From assembly GCF_001039355.2 (NCBI RefSeq), contig NW_019775610.1, positions 229,594 through 273,217 of the forward strand: a DNA stretch of 43,624 nucleotides, read 5' to 3'. Origin of the DNA: Lingula anatina. Taxonomy: Eukaryota; Brachiopoda; Lingulata; Lingulida; Lingulidae. Each line of letters opens with the position of its first letter. Within the stretch, counting starts at the first letter, position 1. Below are positions 11,241-22,575 of the stretch, piece by piece. The translations under genes were made by a program, and so were the position numbers. The notes under the pieces are model-generated. The model saw nothing but the letters and a program-made list of their open reading frames with translations, did not search any database and was not told the DNA's origin.

Positions 11241-13734
11241 ATGTCGACTTTTAGTTCCGCTCACTCCTATATGTCACCGTAAGTATTGCTGCTGATTCAT
11301 TTCTTAAAAGAGCAAAATTGTGTTCATTGTGAAATATTTCTTTTGCCTATATTGTATGTTATGCACTGGACAGTTAAAGGTTTTTTAATTTCCCTTATTT
11401 TCGGATACCTTGAAGATTGTCTCTTGCTTGTAAATGTTAATACTATTCAGATATTAAGTGACCGAAAACTCCATTTCAGTCCTCGTGGTGATTCCGTGCA
11501 TGACGACCTACAGTCTGACCATCCTCAAAGTTCCGACATTGAAACACCAAGGGCAGTCCACGACTCTCAAGAAGAGCACCCAAGTGAATCAGAGAGTCCA
11601 ACACATCACACAGACCCCTCATCGAAACACCGGCGGTTTTACAGTCTCAACTACGCGCCGACGTTTATACCAAATCCATTTCCTCATAGGAACACATATA
11701 GTTCGAGGAAAGGCTATCGGTCTTCCGTGATTCTGAACCCCATTTACGAGGAGGGGACGCATGGCAATGACTTAAGGTACGGGGAGGAAATATACTTTGG
11801 CCGACCTAATGGGAGTCATACCTACACCAGAGGTTTCATTTTTCACCACGATGAGGACGAAAGGGCGTCGTATCGCACGGCAACACCCGACTACAGTCGC
11901 CACAGTGGGATGCGACCAGAAAGTTTAGAATCTTTCCCGTACTATACTTGGTCTTCTAGAGCTTCTAGTTTTCAACGACCAATAGTTGTACCTCCTGTTG
12001 TCATAACAGCGCCTCCCAAAGATATGCCATGGCAACCGCCGCACATGCCTTTTTTCTTCAAGTGCCCGCCTCCGAAACCTGCAAGTTACATGTGGTTTGC
12101 CATTATAGTGGCCATGGTCTTCAATGTACTGTTTGGATTGATAGCAATTCATTTTTCGCGTAAGTATATTGCAATAAAAGTCCGTATATATCTATTTTAA
12201 TGCCAATTTTATTTAAGTAAGAATTTAACGAATGTTATTTTCATCGCCGTAGAGTAGACAGCGACGTCAGCTGACATAGCGGGTTAGCAGGGGTTATATT
12301 TTGGAAGAGGAGAAAAAATAACAAACCACTTTTGAAAGTTCACTGGTTTTACTATCTCACATTATAAAGATCTTTTAGTGACATGATGCTTTACACAAAT
12401 CTTAGCATTTAACACGGGTTTATGGCAAAAAAAAAAAAAAAAAAAAAAAAAATTATGTTTTCTTTAGAGGTTATTTGCAACTCGAGTGACCTTGTTGCTT
12501 TGTCCCAATATAATATTACATAGATATTTGTCCAGTTTGTGGCACTTATTTTTCAAATGTTATTATTTTGCGACTATTCATGATTAGTATCATTTATAAA
12601 ATTAATTAAAGAAGAATTCGAAAGCACACGCTTAGGCCTACATACTTTTTCCAGGGAGTTCATTTCAAAAAGAGATAACACGAATACATGTAGATAGGCT
12701 AGTGAACCGTGCCTCACCCAATTTTAGAGGGAGGGGCAACGAAACTAAAATTCAATCTACAATTTTGTCTACATCATACACATGTCGTACACCGGACGCT
12801 TGACCCATAACGTGGCCTCACTTTACCGCGAACATCCTAATGTGATTTATCTATGTGACTGCGGTTGGATGGGCGGATGTTAGGACACGCCCTTACATGG
12901 ATTTGTTGGAGAACGAAATTTTCACCCCTTCAAAGTTGGGACAACGACAGTATTTGGTAGTCAACATCAAATTCATCCATCAGTGTTACTGGATTATNCC
13001 GCAGCCTTTTCTTTTGTTACATGCTTGTTAGCACGAAATTCACGCGACAATACGAGTGATAACGCATGAATTTCGTGCCACATGCTTGTGAGAATAGGTC
13101 AAAATTCGTTCGCAATCGGTCGTAAGCCTGGTGTATTAATACATAGACTTAATTAAGATTAATACATAGTATTAATACAAAGGGTCTTAATACATAGACT
13201 AGGCCCAGGGGCGGATCCAAGATTATTTGTAAGGGGGGGGGGCGCGGATACGAAGCTGACCTTACCCNTAAAAATTTTTGTTTGAGGGGGGGGTTGTGGG
13301 GGGTTTTTTTTTTAAAAAAAAAGGGGGGGGGGGGGGGGGGGCCCTGACCCCCCCCCCCCATCCGCCACTGGGGCCAATATATATATCGGTAGCCAAGAAG
13401 AAACTGTAGCCTCATCGTTTTGAATACTTTTCTTACCTACTGCTGTGACATTGTTTTCAAACCCAGCGTTTTGTAGTGATCAGTTTATTTATTTATCCGC
13501 CAATTGATTAATTTATTTTGATATAGGAAATTCATGTGCATAACTTTCAATTTTTCAGTTGTGTCAAAATTCGAGTGGAAAAGAGGCAACGTGGCAGCCG
13601 CTAAAAGGAACGGACTACGGTCTCGAAACGTTGCGCTTGCAGGGATATTGACAACCGTGATCTTCCTCTTTATAATACTCGTATGCCTTGCAGGCTTCGG
13701 AATACTCGAGTTTCCGGATGTGATACTGTTGTGA
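11241..13734 (+). CDS. CD225/dispanin-type transmembrane protein, three coding exons, 297 aa
   Basis: join(11241..11278, 11480..12159, 13559..13734). Exon 1 encodes MSTFSSAHSYMSP and ends at a strong donor (GTAAGT, 11279). The acceptor ccatttcag ends at 11479 and restores frame. A second donor, GTAAGT at 12160, splices to tttttcag ending at 13558. Phases agree throughout (894 nt including stop). Residues 1-200 are hydrophilic, rich in Ser, His, Tyr and Arg, with an NPIY motif at 99-102. A proline-rich stretch follows just before the membrane. The CD225 domain comprises a hydrophobic segment at about 214-239, a loop FEWKRGNVAAAKRNG and a second hydrophobic segment at about 264-288. The protein is predicted to be a membrane protein with a long cytoplasmic N-terminal region. 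The second intron falls inside CD225 just after the first membrane segment, where I recall vertebrate IFITM genes also being split. Substrate or partner is unknown. An alternative acceptor at 11458 is also in frame but lacks a pyrimidine tract. Confidence 0.82.
12427..12453. repeat. poly-A tract in intron 2 of CD225 gene 2
   Basis: An uninterrupted run of A lies inside the intron 12160-13558. It may be the tail of a degraded retroposon, but no body is recognised upstream. Confidence 0.6.
13031..13078. repeat. short inverted repeat (16-bp arms) in intron 2 of CD225 gene 2
   Basis: GCACGAAATTCACGCG (13031-13046) pairs with CGCATGAATTTCGTGC (13063-13078), with one mismatch and a 16-nt loop. It is flanked by the direct repeat acatgcttgt (13019 and 13080 regions). 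It could be the remnant of a small palindromic element. Confidence 0.6.
13206..13370. repeat. degenerate poly-G/poly-C element with inverted ends
   Basis: The left end CAGGGGCGGATCC and the right end, read in reverse as CAGTGGCGGATGG, are imperfect inverted repeats. Between them are long G runs, a T/A run, more G and then C. An N lies at 13267. Flanking sequence does not show a clean 8-bp target duplication. Such CAGGGGCGGATCC-type ends occur in non-autonomous DNA transposons of invertebrates, but the class is inferred. Base accuracy in the homopolymers is doubtful. Confidence 0.45.
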
Positions 13735-14433
13735 AAAAGTAACAACTATCGCAATCAACCAAAAGATGACGGAAGCTTCAGCTGGAATCTGTTAATAATG
13801 TACTTGACTTGAATCGGACCGTACTAAAGCGGCCGAAGTGACCTTAAATGTCCCATAATGGATAGACAACGGTCTGATTTTTTTTTGTACGAGAGTGAAA
13901 TATAACGTACTTTTAAAAGTGTATATAGAAAAAAGTGCGCTCAAAATCAGAGTCAAAGTTTTTAGATTAGTAGAAAACATTGGTTACAATTTCGTTTTTA
14001 CAAATTTATAAAGGTAACTTATAAATTTATAATCATTATTTTCCATTATGTAGTAAGATAGTCATCAGTTATTTTCAAAGCAAAAATGTTTTCATTGGTA
14101 ATACAAGTATACGTGTAGCAGTTCTCAATATTTTTAAATTAAGCATTAGTTTTAACCCCCCCCCCCCAAAAAAAAAAAAAACGCTTGCTCTTGCCCTCAT
14201 GTGGAAAATGTAACAAGGTTTTAAAAAGATTCATAGCACAGACTAGAATTGTCAGATTTTACAAAATGTCAGATGAAAAAGGGGGCACTGTGGGCCCTTG
14301 ATGACTAGCACCGATTTGACTCTTATAATTTTTATCATATTTTTTATTAATAATCAATCAAAACTCATAGGCATATTTGATTAGAAAGGAAAGCTTGAAA
14401 TCGGACAAGAATCCACTGTTTGTACAGTATATC
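13735..14433. other. intergenic between converging genes
   Basis: Holds the 3' flank of CD225 gene 2. No canonical AATAAA is seen close behind its stop. A C-tract followed directly by an A-tract lies at about 14157-14180. No gene is seen. Confidence 0.4.
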
Positions 14434-14439
14434 TTTATT
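14434..14439 (-). terminator. candidate poly(A) signal for the six-hairpin-like gene
   Basis: TTTATT on the plus strand gives AATAAA on the minus strand, in the context CCAATAAAGATATACTG. It would give the minus-strand gene ending at 16816 a 3' UTR of about 2.4 kb. Another AATAAA lies near 15032. Neither can be confirmed without transcripts. Confidence 0.35.
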
Positions 14440-16815
14440 GGTACATATTTGAATAATGACAACACCTTATAATGTGAACACTTGCCAAAACTTTTAGCAT
14501 GCAGAGGAGATATTTCTTAACATTAAATGGGGGTTGCTTATTTATCTTTATCAGTTTTTTTCCAAACACACAGATGGCAGGAAAGAAGTGGATGGGTGTA
14601 ATTACCAATATAAACAACAGAAATATGTACATTTGTAAAAATCTGTAGCAGAAAAATTCTTATTTAACCTCTTTGTGTCTTGTTTTTCTTATAATTGTCA
14701 GTGTTTTGAACATATACAGACTTTAAAAAAAGGAAAAATACAAGACTTGATAATTATAATAACCCCAATTTTCTGCGTGCATATATGAATTTTGCATACA
14801 AAAACTATGAACAATGACTCGACTAATTTGCAGATAAAACACCAACAGAAATATATCCAATTACATAATGACTCACAAAACTACATTTTACACCTCTAAC
14901 TGTTCCATCAGAACATGGATGGAAAACAGTATTCACCGGTATGATTTACAAAACCGCTAAAAATACAAATATCTGCAAGTGAAATAAGCATTCCAAATGG
15001 CTGGAATTATTCAGATATGTAGCATAAGAGAGGTTTATTTGCTGTGATAGATTTCCTTTTAACTGAGGAAAGTGCAGGTCTATTGAAGGGAATTCTCAAC
15101 AAAATCCTCCCAACAGAATTATTGTGAACATCAAGAACATGACCAAGAATAATATAATACAAAATTTAATGACATAAAGTTGTATCACAATAATGCAACT
15201 GTATATGAAGTATCTGCTTGTCTGTAATTGAGTGAATTTTCTCTTTTACATTTTTCCCCCCAATTTACTTGTCAAACTGGATTAGTGTAATATAGCAACC
15301 ATTTCCCCCAAAATCTTTAAGTTTCAACTTTGGAATAGTTAACTTTGACTTAGACTAGTAGTTTTTAGAAACCTAATAGTCTGCGTGACTAGTGGGCTGA
15401 AAAGTTAAAGACTATGATTATGCTCAGTTATCATCAAAGAGAAAAACTCAGATACCACTTAAATGTGGAAAAACTGTTTAGGGAATTGTTCAGGGGACTT
15501 GCTGGTTGCTTTTTTTCCCAATCGAAAGAATCAATCTTTGAAATGCCTCCAACTGCACTGCTTTGACACATTATGCTACTCATGGCATTTACAAAAATAT
15601 GTGCAAACCTGCGCTGTCTTCAATAACAATTGATTAAAAGACACAGTGAACTTTAAGTGGACACAATATAATACAAATACCACACTTCAATCAACAAATT
15701 TCATTACAAGAGGTACCTTAGATTCAACATAATTTGTTGTATTTTGCTTGATCTTTATGCCATACAGCACAAAAGATCACTTCTTATGTAATATCAGCCT
15801 ACATAGCAATAGTAAATGCTCTGATGTATTATTCTCCCTACCTTGGCCTGTAGAAGAGGCTCATGAAAACGTGTACCCACATTTCAAAGATGTGACACTA
15901 GTCACAACTAACACAATTATAATATGTTACATTTCTCACTAACAAACTGCACTATACTTAGGTGATTTCTGACTGCAAAGACAGGTTGAATATAATAGCA
16001 TTTTAACTCCTTGCATGGAGATGTAAATTTAATTTAAGATATAACTGCAATCAGAAAACATCATAATATTTTCTCTGGACTTTCTCCATTATAAAAATCA
16101 GGGTCAATAACAGAGCAAGTTGATCCTTGACTGCAAAGATGTACCTAGTCATATTATTGATATAATTACAAACCAAGTGACAATCCCTGAAATATTTCTT
16201 TCCAAGTAATTCTTAGAATTAATCAAAACCCAATAAACCGATATATATACTCATTCTTTCTTTTTAATGCTTACGGTAAACAACCACACATAATTGCATG
16301 GATGCCAGCATATACGTCTAATTTCTTTTAGAAAAAGAAATTTTCTTTTTCGTAATTTTAGATTGTTCAAAGTGCTGCTATTCAACATATCTTTTTAGAA
16401 TGAATATCATTAGATAAATCTTCACTGTAACTATCTCTGAGGGCTCCTTCTCCCCCTTTCAAATATTCCGTAAATACCCATGTTTGGAGGATCTTCCAAG
16501 GAGTTACACCAGAAATCCTAATGCTTGCCAGTTGATGCCAAGGGTAGTCAACATGTAGGGTATCATGAGCAACAATATTCCCTGGTTACTGCAATAAAAA
16601 GCCATCCTCTGCAATTGTGTATCTGAACAGGACTTTATCAGGTGATTTACACAAGTCTTTCTAAACAGTGTGACTTGAAGCAGTCAGCTTGTATCGTGAC
16701 TGCTGTGGACACATCCTTGTTCGACTCTCTCTCCTAAAACAGGCAGTCCTCATGTAACTCGCAGTCTTGTAACAAGTCTTGTAAGTAGTTATGACTGCCT
16801 GCACTGAGAGCCCTT
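14440..16815 (-). other. probable long 3' UTR or intergenic DNA
   Basis: AT-rich, no supportable ORF. It includes a near-perfect palindrome GAAAAAGAAA-T-TTTCTTTTTC at about 16332-16352. It is assigned as possible 3' UTR only because no gene intervenes between the stop at 16816 and the AATAAA candidates. Confidence 0.35.
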
Positions 16816-18118
16816 CTAGATAGAGTAGAAGCCCTCTGGTTCCAAGCTGGTTGCCCACATCACCATGTTAATATCCAGATGCCCCTTCCATGTAGAGGCA
16901 TTCCTGTTGTTCTGGTCCTCCCAGAAGTATACCACAGAATTCATGATTTCATCACTGTATTTCTGCAGCCGATCAATCTCCATGGGGATCTTTGGCCTGT
17001 TGAACCCAAGGGGTGGATGCTGCTTTAGTAATAACAGCATCTGTGGGACAGCCTTAAAACCAATAACAAGGCCAAGTTCTCTAAAGGCGAGACGCTTCTC
17101 TGCACTCCCTGTGAGTTTCCTACTGCCAAATCCTTCCATACCCACCACACTTGATTCTAGAATTGTCTCAGTGAGGAGATCTCCACGTTCTAGCTTCCCT
17201 TCCACTGTTAACTTGAGGACTCTGTAAGCATCTGTAAGTAGTCCTCCCATCCCCAGGGCATCAGTAGTGACCCAGTCCCGACACTTACAGATATTTTCCA
17301 TGTCTACAATCTCTGCAGCCAGATCTGGCATTCCTTCCTGTCCCAGGGGCAGGTACTTCTGGATGACATTGTATGTGATTAAGCCATCGAGAGGATCATG
17401 GTGTCCCATGGAAGGCACTTGGGGGCGGGATAAATCAATGCTCATTTTCCAGTACATGCGTTTACGATTCCCTGAGCCGTAAGTGAATTTTGCATGTGCA
17501 GTCTTTGCAAGCTCTGCTGCCCAAATATTGTATTTTGGGTCATTTGTGGCCACGGTCATGCATGTTAGAGCATGCATCCACTTTGTGAGGTAATGGTAAT
17601 ACTGGCCATCTCTATCCCACTCCAAATCATCATCAACTGGATCTCCAGCACCACGCTCAGGCAGCTGCTTTCCTATGCGCAATCCTCCTATAGTAGGGTG
17701 CACCCTCCCTTCCTCCTCTGACAGCCCACTGATCCAGCCTTGCCTGGCATCATCTGGGCGGTGCTTGCCTAGATATGTGTGTACCTGCTCCACCAGCTGA
17801 TGGGCCAGCTGCTGGTATCTCATTTCCCCAGTCCTTCTTGCCAGGCCCAGGAAGTTGCATACAGCATAAGCATCAGTCCATAGATATCTGCGCGGTGGCA
17901 GTCTCTCTGGGTAAAGTCCTGTGTTNTTCCACTAGCTGATGGGCCAGCTGCTGGTATCTCATTTCCCCAGTCCTTCGTGCCAGGCCCAGGAAGTTGCATA
18001 CAGCGTAAGCATCAGTCCACAGGTATCTGCGCGGTGGCAGTCTCTCTGGGTAAAGTCCTGTGTTAGCTGCAAACTCCAGCATGATGCTGGCTGCATTTGG
18101 AGTTGAACTACTGGCCAT
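16816..18118 (-). CDS. conserved protein, probably six-hairpin (alpha/alpha-toroid) glycosidase-like; reading frame broken by a 139-bp assembly duplication
   Basis: Two minus-strand frames (18118 down to the N at 17926, and 17823 down to 16816) are parts of one coding exon. Discounting one copy of the 139-bp duplication gives 1164 nt, exactly 388 codons, or 387 aa. The start is the ATG at 18118 (MASSS), with A at -3. It follows an acceptor (ctatttccag) whose exon begins at 18159. Marked features are RRYLWTDAYAV (about 30-40), HPTIGGLRIGK (94-104), EWDRDGQYYHYLTKWMHAL (120-138) and HHDPLDG (193-199). There is no signal peptide or membrane segment, so it is probably cytosolic. The spaced aromatic and acidic helices resemble alpha/alpha-toroid glycoside-hydrolase-like proteins, and I have the impression that similar uncharacterised proteins occur in bacteria and fungi. 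That assignment is from memory and no catalytic pair is proven. All differences between the duplicated copies are synonymous, so the gene appears to be functional. Confidence 0.75.
17787..18064. repeat. 139-bp direct duplication around N at 17926 (assembly artefact)
   Basis: Copy 17787-17925 and copy 17927-18064 are the same coding segment at an offset of 139 bp, separated by one N. About six differences are seen and all are silent in the frame of the gene (for example aga/cga Arg, tat/tac Tyr, cta/ctg Leu). The 139-bp offset shifts frame by one. The pattern fits two alleles joined end to end. Confidence 0.88.
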
Positions 18119-18159
18119 TGTTTGAACACTGCTCAATGAGAAATGTGTTGTATGCAAAC

Positions 18160-19812
18160 CTGGAAATAGAATGAAATGATATAAAATAGTAAACACCCAT
18201 AAGGCATACATAAAGAACACAAGAATTTACTGGTACCTTCATAAATGAAAGTTTAACAACACATGTAGCATAAAAATAGGATAGGTTTTTTTGTTATATA
18301 ATAAAAGACAGCTTGCAAGGCATTGGCAGACAACTACAGTAGTCCAATTGGTTTTAATTGCAACTGATATTAGGGTTATGCATTATAATATAATTGTAGC
18401 TACCTAAAAAATAAATTATTCTACAAATCCCATAACCAACCAAAACTAAAGACTCGCAATTCAAAATTTTATGTACATGTAGTGAATTACCTCTATGACT
18501 TTAGAATATTGTTAGCTTTTGACAAAAACTCTTTATTTACAGCATTACATACATTTATATGGATAGATAGATCTTCAGTGTTCAGTGACTTAATTAATTA
18601 ACATTTACACACATGTCATCTAATGGGTGACGCACTCACGAACACCATTTTCAAGCCAATTTAATGACACCATTTAGTACTCCAAAACCCTGCCAGCAGT
18701 TCTTAAAAGCCTTGGTTCAGATTTTTTAAAACATTGATAAAGCAAAATAAATCCCTTTGTTTAATGAAAATCTGTAATTAGGGGCTCATAACTCCATAAA
18801 CAAAACATTTAAACCAAAATGACGCCACAGGATTGTAGCCCGCTGACTTGTGCTCAACTTTGCCAATTTTCGTGATAAAATCTTGTGCAAGGATGAAGTT
18901 AGGCCCCATGCCGATTGCTCTTACCCCAAAATAGAAAGGTGTAAATATGATAACAAAAGCTTAGAGTTACCTATACTTATACATTGCAACAAGAAATATA
19001 AATGCAGATACTGTATTTTATATATTCGAGGGGATTTTTATTGTTTTAAATCAACACAAAGATAGACACATTACTGAATAATTACATAAAAATGATAATA
19101 CTGGTAACATTAAACACCGTGATATGAAAACATCAACTTATCTATTTCTTATCAATTTTCTGCACATTTCTGTAGTATTTTCATTCTATCAACTTACAAA
19201 AAGTAGGGCTCATTGTTACTTGTTCAACAGTGGGTTAATCTGAATATCAATTATAGCAATTGTGGTATTTGGTATTTCAGATAGCTTTTAATAGACACAT
19301 TGTCCGTGACCAATCTAAATTTGTGAAGATTTTATTAAGGCTATGGCAATAAATTTTTATTTAAGGTGTGATGTGAATTTTTTTTCAACCATGAATTGGC
19401 TAAAAATCTGGTGGATACATCAGCATTTAAAAGATACTTCCTGTTGCCTTAAAAATAAACAGTTACTTTTTCACAGATCAGAATATGTTGAAATGACAAA
19501 ATATTAAGTAATTATACATAACTTACATGTACATCAACCAAATTACCAATAACAGGAAAATGATGTTTACGTCCTCGATACTGTTTTGTCTTTATTTCCG
19601 CTCTTACCTAACATGACTCTTCTATAACATGGCATTTCATAATAACATGAATCACGAGGCAGACAAGACAAAAGAAGTCATAGGGCAACAATGGTGAAAT
19701 AACAACAATATTGTTAGGAACAACCCACACAGAATTGCGAGTTTTAACTTCGTCAGAAACAAGGGACAAAGTAGGTCAACTCAAGACGTTTTTCTGTCTC
19801 TGGATTACATAC
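18160..19812 (-). other. intron of the six-hairpin-like gene (inferred)
   Basis: Bounded on the minus strand by a donor GTATGT at 19812-19807 and the acceptor ctatttccag at 18160. AT-rich, with no coding segment. It is inferred from splice consensus only. Confidence 0.45.
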
Positions 19813-19900
19813 CTCTCTCTGGTGTCAGCTTAGATGCTCGATCTCTGCCCCACCACGGGACTGTGAGACTAATATCTGACTGTAATGCGGTAGAAAATGC
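19813..19900 (-). other. candidate 5' non-coding exon of the six-hairpin-like gene
   Basis: Minus-strand sequence ...ACACCAGAGAGAG followed by GTATGTAATCC at 19812 is a good donor. No ATG-initiated frame is needed because the coding start lies in the next exon at 18118. The upstream boundary and promoter are not determined, and the end given is approximate. Confidence 0.35.
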
Positions 19901-21035
19901 GGTTAAAATACTGCAAATTGGGCGCTTTAGCATAACCGATCACCACCATTATGCGACCTTGACCCAAATACTTGTTTCAGAAAGGGCAAAAGTTTAACAT
20001 CGAAGTCTTTTTAGACCATTGGTCAGTGATAAAAAGACCACGCCCATTTTAGCATACACAAAGAACAAAGGCAATTAATTCTGGACATAAATGAAAAACT
20101 GAAGTGACCGCTTAACTGGACTGTTAATCTAGCCCTATGCTCACAGCACACCTTTTCCCTGTTAGTTTTCTTTTTTTATTTCTTTTTTTCTTTGTCGTTA
20201 TAACTGTATCTTTTGAATATTCCTTTTCAAATGAGTGATTTGAATAAGCGTTCTCGTGTAATGGGTTGCAATATACGAAGTACTGAAAACAAAATGTCAA
20301 CACCCCTTTTTGTAAGCTTTTTTAAAACCTCAAGTCATGTGTGCGTGCGTGTGCGTGCATGTGTGTGTGTGTAAGTTTACAGTTTAAATATTTAAAAGGC
20401 AGTGATATTTTTGTTAACTTTTAAGAAGTCAAAGTCACTCTTGTAAATTAATAAAAGAGGTATAGAATTAATGAAAAGTTCACAATTTATCTTAATTTAA
20501 TTTAAAATAAAATATTTTTTACATTTCATAAAAATATATTGGTTCATGCAATAAATGGAAATAAGGGAGTTCCAAAATTTTTTTCACTCTATGTTCTACT
20601 CATAGTATCTTTTGCATAATTTAACTTTGCCAAACTGTGAAGCCTCATTAGAAAAGAGTAAAAAGAAAGTAGAAGTGTATTACTGAAAATGTGTGTATAG
20701 CTTGATCCATGTATATGTAACAAATTGTATGTGTTAGTACACAGGAATTCATAAGTGTAGCATGCATTATAATGATTTACACAGCTTTAGCTCGTAACAT
20801 CTTAATATATTCAGTTTTTCCATGGAGTATGTATTGCTAATACTTCAATATAAAATGTGCAACAAGTCTTTGAAAAACAGCAAATAGCATTGGAGCCTGC
20901 ATAATACCACTGAGTGAAGGGGCATAAGGTAAAAATTCATACAAGTAATATGTAAAACAAATCCCTAAAATTATCCCTACTAAAATGGACATCTTAATCA
21001 ATATTTAAGAACAAAAAATCCCATGTTTTTATCTA
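19901..21035. other. intergenic region between two minus-strand genes
   Basis: AT-rich, with a (GT)n microsatellite at about 20339-20371. It presumably contains the promoter of the six-hairpin-like gene near 19.9-20.1 kb and the 3' flank of the FREM2-like gene. No other gene is seen. Confidence 0.4.
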
Positions 21036-21041
21036 TTTATT
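21036..21041 (-). terminator. candidate poly(A) signal of the FREM2-like gene
   Basis: TTTATT on plus is AATAAA on minus, about 980 nt past the stop codon at 22021. Several A/T-rich near-matches exist nearby, so this is a guess at the 3' end. Confidence 0.3.
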
Positions 21042-21890
21042 AAATGTTATTCATTATTTGTAGTATAATATACAAAATATTAAATATAAAATATCCAGAG
21101 TCTGCATCAAAAATCATTCTTGTCAATTGTCCTCAGCAATAAATAATAACAAATCAGCAACTGTTCTTAAAATAACAATACACTTTAAACCACAAAATCT
21201 GAGTACTGTTAATAGTAAATGCAATTTTGGGATAACGTAATGTTAATACATAAAAGACAGGATTTGTAGTAAAGTTCTGTAATTTAGAAATGCAATTTTT
21301 GTTTTGCTATTTATAATTGTAAGAAAAAAGTGTCTATAAGTTCAGTGGTAAAGTAAAAATATCCACAAGTTGACCTTGTCACAAATGTGACTTGAACAAT
21401 ACTAAAATAGTTAACAATACTAATATACTCTGCAATTGGGAGGTGGATAGTACATGTGAGAGTTAAAGATAACTGTGCTATTATCCTGCATACAGGTATT
21501 TTGTTATCAGTGTACGGAAAAAAAATGAGTCTGTAAAAAAACAAAACAATGAACTCAAAAACTGACTTTAATATTATCTTTTCCTTTTTTGCTTTTCTTG
21601 TCAGTTTTGTAAAATTAAATCTACAGCCATAACTTTAATCTAAAAAAAGAAATGATCATCAGTTGTTCCAGTAAAAAAATTCTATAGAGGAACAAGTTTA
21701 CAATACTGCTCTGGTGTTTATGCACAAGCAGATATTATGTCACTAGCTGCATGTAAATTATAAACTCACATAATTTCTGCTTTATACCTGAAAATGTGTA
21801 TTTACTAAAAAATTCTTATCTTTAACGAAAGTATTCCACCAAAGATAGGTGATTTCTAGAACAAATCAGTATTGAAAATTTCTGCATAAT

Positions 21891-21920
<30 letters not shown>
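21891..21920. repeat. (ATC)10 microsatellite in the probable 3' UTR of the FREM2-like gene
   Basis: Ten perfect ATC triplets lie about 100 nt downstream of the stop codon on the minus strand (read as GAT repeats in the transcript). Confidence 0.9.
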
Positions 21921-21924
<4 letters not shown>

Positions 21925-22020
21925 AGATATGCATATAAAGCAAGGGGAACTCCTATCCTGAAGGATTAACCCTGTGTTGAAATGCATGCTGGTAAAATTA
22001 GAGACATTCTTACGTCAGTG

Positions 22021-22575
22021 TCACACCTCCGTGCCTACTGTGTTCACATTTTTATGAGATTTCTTTAAGTTTGTGTCCTTTATTTTCACTTGGGCTCCTT
22101 TTGAGGTGAGTACTAAATTACTTGGTCTGTCCAGATTATTGCTTCTTATATGTACTGGCTTAGGGAGGTCTCTGTACATGTTCTCAATATTGTCGTTATT
22201 TGCAAGCTTAATCTGAGCATTTGCAGAGTGTTCACTGTGTTGCTTCTTTCTCTTTGCACGTCTTCTGAGAACAATTATCAATATTACTAAGATGAGTAAA
22301 AACACACAGACTGCTGGTACAACTGGAACCAAATAATTAAACTCTGCCTCGTCAGAAGATAGAGAAAAGGCTTCATAACCGCTCATATTGAGTCTCAGAA
22401 ACATTATATTTGTTCCGTTTTTCTGCTGACTATTTTTCATCCACACATCGTCTGTTGCTTTCCTGAGATCTCTCTTGGTAATAGCTGGAGTGATATCTCT
22501 TTGGTATCTGTGTAACCTGTCTGCGGGGCCTATAACATAGATGACTTGGAGGTACCACTGATGTCCTGAATCAAC
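22021..22575 (-). other. last exon: transmembrane helix and cytoplasmic tail with PDZ-binding end
   Basis: 185 codons including stop. It completes the ectodomain (VDSGHQWYLQVIYVIGP), then has a hydrophobic helix of about 23 residues (22267-22335, YLVPVVPAVCVFLLIL and onward) and a basic stop-transfer RRRAKRKK. The 81-residue tail ends VGTEV, a class I PDZ ligand (T-x-V), matching the GRIP1-binding end described for FRAS1 and FREM2. SKGAQVKIKDTNL in the tail also resembles the vertebrate tail. Confidence 0.85.

Noticed and set aside
11459-11479. Alternative acceptor for exon 2 of CD225 gene 2 after 11458
   Set aside because: In frame, but it has no pyrimidine tract. The site at 11479 (ctccatttcag) is much better.
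13149-13415. 88-codon minus-strand ORF with a poly-proline run
   Set aside because: It is created by the G/C homopolymers of a repeat element and contains an N. Not a gene.
1-14000. Several TAGGCCTA-like palindromes, apparently more common in the first 14 kb than after it
   Set aside because: Only about five clear copies were counted by eye. That is too few to claim a compositional boundary or a misjoin.
16865-17482. Plus-strand ORFs of 120 and 71 codons
   Set aside because: They are antisense shadows of the 387-codon minus-strand gene.
20339-20371. (GT)n run as a regulatory Z-DNA element
   Set aside because: An ordinary microsatellite with no further evidence.
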